A stretch of DNA of 64,000 bases from Lophius americanus (taxonomy: Eukaryota; Chordata; Actinopteri; Lophiiformes; Lophiidae): NCBI GenBank assembly GCA_037951165.1, contig JBBDHG010000037.1:2807501-2871500 (forward strand), in the 5' to 3' direction. The position numbers and the translations under genes are program-made. Below are positions 25,170 to 35,983 of this stretch, in pieces. The notes below the pieces were generated by a model. It saw nothing but the letters and a program-made list of their open reading frames with translations. It did not search any database and was not told where the DNA came from. Position 1 is the stretch's first letter, and the number at the start of each line of letters is the position of its first letter.

Positions 25170-26043
25170 AGAGTGGGTCGACTAAAGAGAGTTCACCAAA
25201 CTCATAGAAGTCACTCATCTGCTATTTATACAAAAATGTGAATGTTATTTTGTGCATGCATGTGTGAATATTCTCTGTAGATTGAATTAATTTATCTATT
25301 TAAAGAGCTGCACATATTCTTGTGAACATGGATTAATGAATGTTGTGATATAGCTTTCGTTATGCATAAGCAAGCTTTTAACTTCTTTTGTAAATTAATT
25401 TATGCTCCATTTGGTCGTTGATACAGCATTGATAAAATTGCCACAGTAACCACTTGTTTGAATTAATCTTAATACCACATTATGAGCTGTTAGTCATATT
25501 CATATCACTTAATGTAGAAATATATCTCCTCACTATTAAAGTTCAATAATAATCCTTATTGCTGTTGTTCACAGGCCATGGTGTGATTAATTAATCACAG
25601 TTTAGTTAATTTGCATAAAACTAAAGAAATTCCATTTTCACCAATATCCTCCTCAGATCACGCCATGCCCTCTGAGGAAGGACGGAGAAAGCTGGTGGGA
25701 AAAGCTCCCCTCCCTTCTCGCCCTCAGAAGTTATAAAACACAGACATTCCCTTTATCTGATGTCTTGACAAACCCTTCTGCTAAATCTCTACTCTCTCCC
25801 ACGCATACATCTTTGTAATTTTCTTAATACGCACAATTTTCTTTATTTTTACAAGTCATAGCTTTTCTTCATTTCAAGTCATAGTTCAATTAGAAAGAAC
25901 TTTACATTGATCAAGTGTTTTTATATTTCCATAAAATGTGATGCAATCAATCTCAGTTATTATTCTTGGAGATCCTTGTCTGGTCCACAAAGTTTCTCAA
26001 GAGATTTTTTTGTGTGTAATCAATGAGATTAGTTTCCTTCACA

Positions 26044-26256
26044 TCAAACCCACATCAAGTCTTGGTGACGAAGAGGCATCCGCTCTGCCAAAGCCTGCTG
26101 ATCCTCAAGCTGATGAATGCAAGGACTGAGTCTCCAATCCTTGGCCAAGAACCACCCTTCAGGGACAGACACTCCTAGAAGTTGGTCCTGGATGCAGGCC
26201 CGTTTCAACACATCAACCATAAGCAGGTGAGGGCGGTGCTGCCAATCTGATACATT
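26044..26256 (-). pseudogene. Open minus-strand fragment, possibly a decayed coding piece
   Basis: Seventy codons stay open from just after a TAA to a TGA. They read HRPHLLMVDVLKRACIQDQL then LGVSVPEGWFLAKDWRLSPC: balanced amino-acid use, no simple repeats. No clear start codon or splice pair. I do not recognise the family; it may be a fragment of a retroelement or processed gene, or chance. Confidence 0.15.
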
Positions 26257-26437
26257 TTACAGCTGGATTGATTACTTTGAACAAGGTTCAGTGGCTTGTT
26301 CAGCCACATCATCCATGAAGGTGCAACCTTCACAGTTTCAGTTTGGAAGATGAATGGATAGACTTAAGAAGAAAGGTTTTATTACACCAGATGATGATTC
26401 ATTTCCTCTATAGAATCTTGTTTTAAGCTTGATTTTA

Positions 26438-26501
26438 TTTTATGCCAATATGGCATAAAAAAAAAAAAATCTTGCTAATAAGCATACACTTTGCTTATTA
26501 G
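26438..26501. repeat. Two adjacent hairpins separated by an A tract
   Basis: Hairpin 1 is 26438-26460 (TTTTATGCCA, loop ATA, TGGCATAAAA). Hairpin 2 is 26475-26501 (CTAATAAGC, nine-base loop, GCTTATTAG). A run of A (26457-26469) joins them. Confidence 0.85.
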
Positions 26502-27965
26502 AAATTTACCTAAAACCTCAATCGGAGGTTAATAGTCAGAATGACATAGTATTTGAACTTTGTGTATTAGGATCAAATCAGCATGTTTTCTGCTGAGGTC
26601 ACATGCACACTTATGAATACTACCATATCTGAGAAGATGTTGCTGAGAACATCAAGGTTAGTACCTACAAATAAAGTCAAGATGACCATTTTCTGATATG
26701 GATTTCCCCGTATTTTGGGTTTTCCTCCATTACAGTTTAAGTAACTGCTATCCATGTACTTTCTACAATTAATTTATGAATAGCGTGGCTTATTCTAACC
26801 ATGTACAGACTCTACAGGCTTCATTGGTGAAGACTATGGCATTACTTTGATAATATCATTACACACACCAGTTAGGTTCGAAGCTGAAACTCTTACAGTC
26901 AATAAGCCATGAAGGAGAGAGAAATGTCCACGCATTAAGTATGCATTAATCAGCATGGGTTTTAAAACTCTTGCAGTCTGAGCCCAACTTTTCATTCAGG
27001 GCAGTATAATCATTGTTATGTCCATCTGATCGCCCGTGCCTCTGTAAAAACTTTTTATTATTTCGTTGGAAGCACGTCTTTTAAGGTAAGTCTAAAGGAA
27101 ACCTGGCAAATTATACATTTAAGCCTCAACCATATGACATAGTTGAGCCTTTAGATGTTTGGAATTTCATACTAATTTTATCGTGTGTCCCCATGGAAAA
27201 ATGTTTCGTTTTATTGGTCTTGCTTTAGCAACTTTGTACAATGTAAAAAACGACAAGTAGATGTGCTTTCTGAACAAAGTAAATTTTCTGTTGTTTCTAT
27301 ATGATGTTTAAGCTATATCATATACTAATGCATTTGTTTAAAAAAAAACTTCTTCAGGGGACAGGAGGATAAGTCGTCTTCTTTTTTCTAAGTTACCTTA
27401 GCAGCAGTAGAAATTACCAAAGTAACATGTATTCAAAACGATGGATTAAATTAAATCAACTGTGGGGGTGGTGAGGATATATCCATCTCTTTGAGGTTTC
27501 ATGTTTAATACAAAGCACTGTAATAAATAAAAAATCACCACTGGGAAGCCAAGTTGTCTCTGAGTCTGCCCACCTACCATCCACCCTGACATTCAAACCA
27601 GACTATTCCACAATCTTGCCTCCGACAGAAAAGCGTATGCCAGAACAATAATATCTTGAACTCTACTGCATTAATATACATAATACCATGTTAGTGAACA
27701 TCAGCAGCATCAGCACCAGGTGGGCGTGGTCACACTCCCACTGTCACATAACTGTAATTATCAAGCTAAAAGTTCAGAACTAGAGAGTCATAGTTCTCCT
27801 GATAGATCATACTGCTGTGAAGGCGGCCATGTTGTTGATCAAACTCTGGATTGTCTACAGACGCTGGAGCATGCATACGGTGATTCTAAATTCATCCTTA
27901 TAACTTAAATTGATGTTTATCCGGAGACCTGTCCAGAACTGTCAAGGTGACCCCTACGTCTCGAT

Positions 27966-28019
27966 AGATGGATGGATGGATGGATGGATGGATGGATGGA
28001 TTGATGATTGGATGGATTG
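27966..28019. repeat. (GATG)n microsatellite
   Basis: About nine perfect GATG units and then degenerate ones, following the tail of an interspersed repeat, which is its likely seed. Confidence 0.95.
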
Positions 28020-28059
28020 ATGGATTTTGTGTCTAATCCTTAAACTGGCCAAATGGCCG

Positions 28060-28095
28060 GAGAAAAAGAGAGAGAAAGAGAGAGGGGGGGGGAGA

Positions 28096-28131
<36 letters not shown>
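28060..28131. repeat. (GA)n microsatellite with G8 run
   Basis: A purine tract that includes eight consecutive G and a pure (GA)n segment of about 15 units. Confidence 0.95.
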
Positions 28132-28134
<3 letters not shown>

Positions 28135-28938
28135 AACTGTCCATGGTACTGGAGGAATACAACAATTCTATCAGCACCACGGACAGCACCCTGGTGTCAT
28201 TGAAAGCAGTCCAGCTGCGAGAGAAGGAGGAGATGGTGTTAATATGAACATCTTGTCAGCTACGAAGATCGTCTTTCATTTTCATTTTGGATATCATATT
28301 TGTTCTCATATTATTTGCATGAACTCAATGGCCACTTCTCAGGCTCAATTGACGACTGTTGGCCTTCACATTATTCCTGTTTTATTTACAGTAAACAAAG
28401 TGTGTCAATTATACACCAGGAGAGGGCGCGAGCGTGCAGTAGTTCAGACTCAAGAAAATCACGGAACTGTGGGAAAATTCACAAGGTGGGACCTCAGCTT
28501 CACGTTCATGTTTTCCTGGGTTGCATCATTTTAAAATTGATTTAATTTGTTGCCACCGATTAAGATTATATGACAAACAGTGTAATAATATTATTAATTT
28601 TTTATATTAATATAACAAGCATTAAAAACAAAGGTTCATACTTGATTGTGAAAAGGTTTCTGAAAAAAAGAATATGATTTGATGATGATGATATTCATAG
28701 TACCGCACTTCAACGCAATGACCAAAGGAAACACTAAATAATCGTTTCATATGATTTGGAAAAAAATTATAATGATAAGAACATTTTCATTTTGGGTTAT
28801 AAAGATCCAGATTCTGCTGATCCATGTGTCCGTATAATTGTTCATACTTTTGAAATTTGATAACTGTTTATAAAACTCTATGTTAATTAATTTACTTCAG
28901 CTGACCTGAAAAATAAAAATCTTTTTATTTATTTCCAG

Positions 28939-29355
28939 CCACACCCACTCCGGCCTGATGTTGTTTACCCCCCGCAGCAGGCAACCCCACATCCCGTCAT
29001 CTCATTCAGAGCCAACCTCCTTCTCCTGCCTAGTAACAGTATCCAACACCACTGTCCCTCCGTCTCTATGGCAACAGATGCAACTCCCATCCTGCCCTGC
29101 CTCCCACTGATCGAAGGTGTTTGTGGAAGAGTCCTCCATGACCCTGACCCTTGCGAACCCCCACCCCCGTGCTCCCCCATCAGTTCACTTGATTTATTCC
29201 TGAATTCGCCCTCGTGGTGCGCAAAAATGATGAGTTACGATAAATCTAAACTTTTTCAATATTTGTCAATTCAAAAAAAGAAACAAGATCTAATTAAAGG
29301 ACGACCTGAGAAACAACACCCATGCCCATTTATTTTACAGACAGATTTATTTTAG
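28939..29355 (+). other. Open frame of 138 codons starting at an acceptor-like site; unnamed
   Basis: TTTTTATTTATTTCCAG is followed directly by a frame open from 28939 to a stop ending at 29355 (PHPLRPDVVYPPQQATPHPV near its start). The first ~250 bp are C-rich and might be coding. The last ~120 bp (KMMSYDKSKLFQYLSIQKKK) are AT-rich and less convincing. One minus-strand frame is also open over 28965-29180. I do not recognise the product. It could be a terminal exon, a non-coding RNA exon or chance. Confidence 0.15.
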
Positions 29356-29379
29356 TGGGAAAACATTACGTGTGAATGC

Positions 29380-30254
29380 ACGCACACGCCTACACGCCTG
29401 TGTGCGTCAGAGCGCATAGCTAGCAGCGATGAGAGGAGCCTTCAAACGCTTCTTCAGAGCCAGTCGCTTTAAACCCTTGCCATCTCGATTGATGTCGGTG
29501 CTTTAGGCAAAATCACGCTTCACTCAGATCCGCATTGATCAAAACCAATGAATCCCGGGGAGGACAGCTCACAGAGACGGTTTGGGGACATGGGCGCAAT
29601 CACGTTTCCGCAGCTTGGCGCCACGACTCTGGTGTTGGTCTCTAAATTGATAAGACTCATAAGCACATCTTTTCAAAATGCCGTGGTGGTTGCAGCAGGA
29701 ATCATCTTGAAATCTCCTTCTTTCTCATAGTCTGGGTGGAGTCTGATGATGTTCTTTTGACCTCTGCGAGAAGCCCATAAACCGGCCCTGTCCACCTTGT
29801 TTGTTTTTTTTCCTTTCAGCTGAGCAACAAGCGTGCCAGGATCTGCCGCTCGGTGTCTGCACTCATGAATTATTAAAAGGCGACTATATCGCAGCCGCAG
29901 CTAAAATTAGACATAGCCTTATTTTGACTATGATTAGAGAGCAGACGGAAAGCATTCACTTTATCATTATGCATGGGAAGTTTACTGGCAAAAAAAATAC
30001 TATGCGGGTGCGTGCGCGTTTGTCGTGCGAGATTTCAGAGTGATCCTGGCGACAGAGTCCCTCCTCAAGGTCAGGCGGAGACCCATCCCATCCTTTTGCG
30101 TCAGGAGTTGGCCTACCCGAAGAGAAATGAAACTCCAAATCAATTGCCCTTGAACCACTGAGCGCGTGCGCGCGTGCGTCTGACTAGCTGACGGCTGGCC
30201 ATTGCATTGGTTTATTGAGGTAAGTGTGTCTGTGTATTATAGCGTGTGTGTGCG

Positions 30255-30316
<62 letters not shown>

Positions 30317-30480
30317 CGTGCGGCAGGAGTGATCACGGGCCATTGCATACACGGCGGGGAATAAGGGAAGGGGGCGACGCTTGTAAACCCGATGAAATAC
30401 CCTCGGCTGCACAGAAGGGAATTCAGAATGACCGATATAGGCTTCGAACCGTTTGTTGCGACACGCACTCCGTTTGCTCG
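29380..30480. promoter_or_regulatory. CpG-richer, promoter-like interval
   Basis: CpG dinucleotides are visibly denser than in the rest of the window (for example ACGCACACGCCTACACGCCT, GAGCGCGTGCGCGCGTGCGT, CGTGCGCGTTTGTCGTGCGA). No TATA box or obvious first exon is fixed. It may be the CpG island of a neighbouring gene or enhancer-linked DNA. No CpG ratio was computed. Confidence 0.3.
30244..30315. repeat. (GT)n microsatellite in CpG-richer region
   Basis: A GT tract with two GC interruptions near its start. It lies 190 bp before the GAGAA tract. Confidence 0.97.
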
Positions 30481-30501
30481 ACGCAGAAAATGAAAACACA
30501 C

Positions 30502-30627
30502 AGAGGAGAAGAGAAGAGAGGAGAGGAGAGGAGATGAGAAGAGAAGAGAAGAGAAGAGAAGAGAAGAGAAGAGAAGAGAAGAGAAGAGAAGAGAAGAGAA
30601 GAGAAGAGAAGAGAAGAGAAGAGAAGA
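30502..30627. repeat. (GAGAA)n homopurine tract, ~126 bp
   Basis: An almost pure purine run, with GAGGA units at the left and then long perfect GAGAA/AGAGA units to 30627. The only pyrimidine is in GAGATGAG near the left end. Able in principle to form triplex DNA. Confidence 0.97.
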
Positions 30628-31196
30628 TGCTAATTATTGACGCGCTTCTGAGCTCCCAGCAGCCTTTCGTCTGTCACTCAAGAGGAGGAGAGAGAGGACA
30701 GAGAGGAGAGAAGGATGGCTGAATGAGAGTCAACCCTCCCCCCGTCCCCCTACTCTTATTTTCATTCATGGCACAATCAGAGACACAGGCATACACATAT
30801 CTCTCCCATGCAGAGGCTTCTTCAGACTCTCTCCATTAAAATACACATCTTCGCACATGAGACAAACACAGTCTTGTCTTTCTTTTGCGATTTAATTTTG
30901 CCTTCATTTATCTCAAATAAGCAAGATGCATCAACCCACCCCCATCCCCCAAAACCACCAATCTTCTCCTCCTATTGCTGTCCCTCACACTGGGAGCTGT
31001 GTTCCCACAACAGACATGCCTCCTTCCTCACCACCCACTCAGAGAGAGAGACATTGGGAGGTTGAAAATGAGAGAGGGAGACGAGGGGAAGAGGAGAAGA
31101 GGAGGGGGAGCAAACCTGGGACATAGAAGGGCTTTGAAGCTCCCGCCACCCTTTCGCTCCCTTGCTGGTTGCTTCTAAGAGAGTGCATGAAGTTGT

Positions 31197-31265
31197 ATGC
31201 GTGTGTGTGTGTATGTGTATGTGTGTGTGTGTGTGTGTGTGGGTGCGCATGTATGCATGTGTGTA
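31197..31265. repeat. (GT)n with GTAT interruptions
   Basis: GT tract broken by GTATGTGTATG and GCGCATGTATGC, then followed by GAGA-rich sequence. Confidence 0.93.
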
Positions 31266-31654
31266 TATAAGAGAGAGAAAGAGAGAAGGAGCAGGTGGTC
31301 CCACAGCTCAAACACTCCTCTCAGCTCTTCCATCAGTACATCAGGTAACACTCCCTCTCTCACCCCAACTCTCACCCTCTTTCTCTCACCCTCACCCTCA
31401 CACACACAAACACACAGATACACACACACAAACACAGCTATATGTGGATGCTGTCGGACAGGATACTAGACTCTCCAGCAGAGGCTGAACGATGAAGCGC
31501 CCCTCGAACACTACTCTCCTCACCTTCTCCCTCCACGACTGCCCCCCAAGCTAATTCCATTATACATTCCCGACTGGAAGGAAGAGGGGCTGTCTTCTAA
31601 TTGCTTTCTTATCCCCCTGAGTCCTCCTCAATCTCTCCCCCTTCCTTCTGTCAG

Positions 31655-31710
31655 CCCGCCCCCTCGCCCTGTGTGCATTCAACATGGCAGCAGACAAGCA
31701 GAGGAGGGAG
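31655..31710 (+). CDS. Candidate first coding exon (MAADKQRRE)
   Basis: A strong polypyrimidine acceptor (CTCTCCCCCTTCCTTCTGTCAG) precedes a 56-bp segment holding an ATG in good context (TTCAACATGG, 31684-31686) and nine codons, ending at GAG|GTGAGC. It sits just downstream of the CpG-richer interval. The gene is not recognised, no following exon is seen, and such short signals arise by chance. If real, it would be a start-codon exon of a + strand gene running out of the window. Confidence 0.2.
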
Positions 31711-32756
31711 GTGAGCTAGAGAGCAGGAGAGAGAGAGAGGAAGAGGAAGAGAGAGGGGGAGAGAGGGAGAGAGAGCAGACAGTCTGCTGCTATCAGGGAC
31801 TACTGGTGCCATTTTCAGCATCGCAGGGTAAAAGGATTGAGCCTCGCCGCTGTACATTCGGCCCGCCTAGGCTCAGCTCACCTTGGCTCTGAATAGCTGA
31901 TCAAGAGGGGGATTAGAGGGACGCCTAAAGAGGGAGAGAACGGCTGACCTCTAAAACAGGTACCAAGCTTTTCATTTGTTTCTATTCAAGATGTGCAGTT
32001 GGAAGTGAGCAAAAGGGAGATTTGCAGAGGGGGCGTGTGTGTTTGTTGGTGTCTCTCTGTTTGTCCATGTGTACTTCTGTGTCTATGTGTGCATGCCAGA
32101 TAGAGGACATCAAGCTGTCTCATGGGAGTGTGCTCTATTTTAACTCACTGGGTGCTTTTCATTGGGAACAACATTACCCTCCCACACACACAAAAACACA
32201 CACCAGCCTCAACACTGTTTTCCCAGCAGCATCTGTCCAAACATCAGGTACGAAAAAGTAAAAAAAAACAGACAATATCTGCCTGGAGAACAAACTGGTG
32301 GAGGGATCAAGTAGGAAAACATGAGCAGTACCCTCTCTGGTTTCCGTAGTGTTGTTTTTTTCCTTCCCTGCTACATCTTGCATCCCGAGCCGTAGGATGT
32401 GTTACGTAGTGCTAGAACGGGACGGCATGTCAGAGCGATGATATGTCATTGCACATTGTTTACTCTGTCTATTGCATAAGGAGGGAAGAATCTGAAATAC
32501 CCGAGTGCACAGACGCTGAAACAGCAGCCTTATGAAGCCAGTGACAAACACACATTCTGGTCCTTATAAAGTATTATTCTATTTCATATGCTGTGTTGCA
32601 TGAGAGGTAGAAGGTGCTAATGTCTAAAAAGAGGTGTGATCAGTATCAGGATACAGCATCTTCTAGATTGTTGATATAAGGGCTATTTTTAGTAAGGTCT
32701 TGTCGGAAAAGTGCTGACAAAGAATTCTAGAGTTCTAGATGTATTATGATCTTTTG

Positions 32757-32823
32757 TATTTGTGTGTGTCTGTGTGTGTGTGTATGAGAGCGTAAGAATG
32801 AATATGTGCATGAGCGCGTGTGT

Positions 32824-32860
<37 letters not shown>

Positions 32861-33019
32861 AGAGCGTAAGAATGAATAAAGATAAAGATAAAGATAAAGA
32901 TAGCCTTTATTAGTCCAGCAATGGGAATATGTGCGTGAGCGCGTGTGTGTGTATGTGTGTGTGTCGGTGTGTGTGGGAGCACATGTACGTGCGTGAGCGT
33001 GTGTGTGTGTGTGTGTGTC
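32757..33019. repeat. Compound GT region with local duplication
   Basis: Several GT tracts separated by two copies of a segment that starts TGTATGAGAGCGTAAGAATG (32781 and 32855). The second copy holds the 47-bp retroelement tail described separately. Confidence 0.9.
32878..32924 (-). mobile_element. 47-bp retroelement 3' tail insertion flanked by GAAT duplication
   Basis: The insert is (AAAGAT)n followed by AGCCTTTATTAGTCCAGCAA and TGG, which on the minus strand is the known 3' end (ACTAATAAAGG...) of a teleost non-LTR element with its short tandem tail. It is bounded by GAAT at 32874-32877 and 32925-32928. A nearby duplicate of the host sequence at 32781-32832 lacks the insert and gives the empty site. 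Confidence 0.65.
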
Positions 33020-35865
33020 ACATCAGAACATGTTTTACTACAGTGTGTCATTAAAAGAAACGGAGATTGCAGTGTCACTGCTGACGGAAACTGATGATAC
33101 CAACAGCCTTCAAGGCCCAGAGGAGAGTGAGGGACAGTGGATGAGAACCGAGAGAGAGAGAGGAAGAGAGAGAGAGAGAGATGGATGGTGAGGAGGGGAG
33201 ACAGAGAGGTGGGGAGGAGTTCTGAGAACTACAGAGGTGTGACAGAGTGATAGAGTGAAAGAGTAAAAAATAAAAGCAAGAGGGAGGTGGCATCAGACAG
33301 AGCTTTATATGTGTGTTCTGTTTGTTTGTTTTTATTTGAGGGTGAGAGAGGCAGAGAGAGGTTGTAAAGAGGTGTTGAAAAGAGAAAACTGAGGTAAGCT
33401 AGGGAATGGGGGTGTGTTGGGATGTGTGAACTCACGGTGACAATGTGCACAAACAGTAAGAATGAGAGCTGGATGGAGAGAGAGAGGGAGCGTGGTAAAA
33501 CATAAAGGGAGGAATATATGAATGGAAGATGAGATGCTGATCCCCTTAAGCAAGGCAGCGACACTGCCACCATCAACACGTAAACATCTGGACTGCAAAC
33601 AGTGTGTTTGTGCAGGTGTGGATGTTTGCATTTTCACAAAAAGCCTGGAGATGTCTTTGCATATCGGACAATTACAAACATTGCATTTGTTTCAGGCTGC
33701 ATACAGGAGATCTTTTAGAGAAGGTTTGATATTTTCAGCTGACGTCGACGCTTCTTCCGTGTGTGTTTGTGTAGCTGGAGTCAAAGGAGAAGATAAAACA
33801 AGAGCCACTGAGCTGACATGGCATAGCATGGCATGACAGGGCAACATACCTCAAATACACAATTGGTCCTTCAAAGGCAAGGGGATGGTGCACGCATCCA
33901 CACACACTCACACACTGTACACACCTCTGCTCTCCTTTTCCACGACTTTTTCTCCTTCACACACAACTACACACACATTCAGACCCACTTCCTGCATGAT
34001 GCAACACCATGAAAGGAAGCTGATTATCATGGAAATTGGGAATGGTGAGTTATGGAGAACAGGTCTCAGTCTGCGTGTGTGTGCGTGTGTTTGTGCATTT
34101 GTGTGTATGTGTGCGTGTGTGTGTTTGTGGTTGTGTGTAGGTGTAACGGTCAGTAAAGGGCAGGCTGAAACTCATTGCCATGGAGAAATGACAGGTGAGA
34201 GCCTATCTCTGTGTATTTCTCTCCCTCTCAAGCATCATTCCCTCCTTCCTCTTTCCATCTGTCTCAGTCCCACCAAAACAAATATTTAAAATCTTCCTTT
34301 TTGATTTTTCTGTCCCAACAAAGATTTGACCCCTTTTTGATACCTGAATCTTTAAGCCCCTTCTTAACTAATGAATATGTATGAGCAGGTCAGTACGAGC
34401 CCCCGAGTGCACACCAAATAGCCCCAGAGGCTCATGCCTATTTTCAGTGGGAGAGATTAGACAGACAGGGACAGAGACAGATGAAGACAGAGGGATAATG
34501 TGTACCTTCTTAGAGAGAAGCACCACAAACAGAAGCAAGAGTGTAAGGAGAGCCACTACTGGACCACAGCACTGTCATTAAAAGAACACACATAAACACA
34601 GTCAGCTGCTAATGAATGTGGACACTTCACCTATGACTCATAGCATGGCATTTGTAGTCACACCCCAAGACAATCCCTGTTAATAAATAGCAGCACAGTG
34701 ATTGAATGAAATCCTTGCTGTAGCAGTGTTTTGGAACCACAGCGTCAAACACGCCAAATGAACATATTTTATTAAAGGTGCACAGTGACAAAAACGGAAA
34801 AAGCGTTTCAGAGCCTTTATCCCTGTGCTTTAGTGAGGCTCATTGCCATCCATGACAAATCATGTGCATCTTAAATTTCCTTGATGTTTTGCTTTGATGT
34901 TTTTAAAACTGAAATGGAATTAGTAAGAATGCGTTCTACACCATCAGATAGCAGCCTGGCTTTGATCTGCAGGACTTGCAACCTTTTCAAAAGAAAGCTG
35001 GAACTGGAAGTTTAAGGTGTTTGCCCAAAATAAGGATTGGACAAAGACTCCATATTGCCTGAACATAGTGATTTAAAAGTGGCAACTAAAAACGTATTAA
35101 CTTATTCATAGAATAAACAACATGTATTTGAGAAATAAAGCTCTCACCTGTGGTATTCCGTTCTCCTTTTCGTCTTAAGCTTATAAGTTTCTACCTGGTC
35201 ATCTGTACACAAACACAGAAACACACTTGTGTTTTAAGAGTAAACATATGGCGTGCATTATGATGCTCATGCGAAACCCCAAATAACCCTAACACAAATA
35301 TAAACGGATAAGACAGACTAATAATACTGATTCCTCTGTCTTGTCTTTCTCCAACGTCACAGACACAGACTCAGCTGGCAGGTAAACACTATTCTAGGAA
35401 GCGCTATAACCTGAATCTGATAACACACAGTGCCTCCACTGCATGATTGTGTATGTGTGTGTATTCATAGATGCCAGTATATGTTTGCGGCTGTATTCGG
35501 GCTTAAAACCATTTGCAGGTAATATATTTTGATTGGGCTAATGTCAGCAGAGTGATTTTGTTTAGCGAGAGCTGATGTATTTCCTTCCATGAGAGTGAGG
35601 GACATCAGAGAGAGACGTAGGGGGGGATGGTGGAGAGAAGACCAAGGGGTTACTGCAGGGAAGAGGAGGCAGAGGTTGTGATGAGGGAGGTAGGGAGGGG
35701 GAGATAAAGTGAGGGGGGGTAGAGAGAGGAAAGGAAGCGGCTCATCTGTATGCTGGTTACTGTGCGCGGCTTGTTTGATCTGGAGGGAGTACTTAATGCT
35801 GGATGGTGGGATGCTGCAGAGTGGGGAAGGCAAAAATAAGGTTCTTGCAAGTGTGTGTGTGCTTG

Positions 35866-35917
<52 letters not shown>

Positions 35918-35931
35918 TGTGTGTGTGTGTA

Positions 35932-35983
<52 letters not shown>

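Larger units (their letters stand above)
25170..28938. other. Intergenic, AT-rich, no gene seen
   Basis: After the inferred fam20c end the sequence is AT-rich and mostly featureless apart from paired hairpins (26438-26501), the GATG and GA microsatellites and repeat tails. The frame at 27720-27908 and others are short and not protein-like. Confidence 0.6.
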
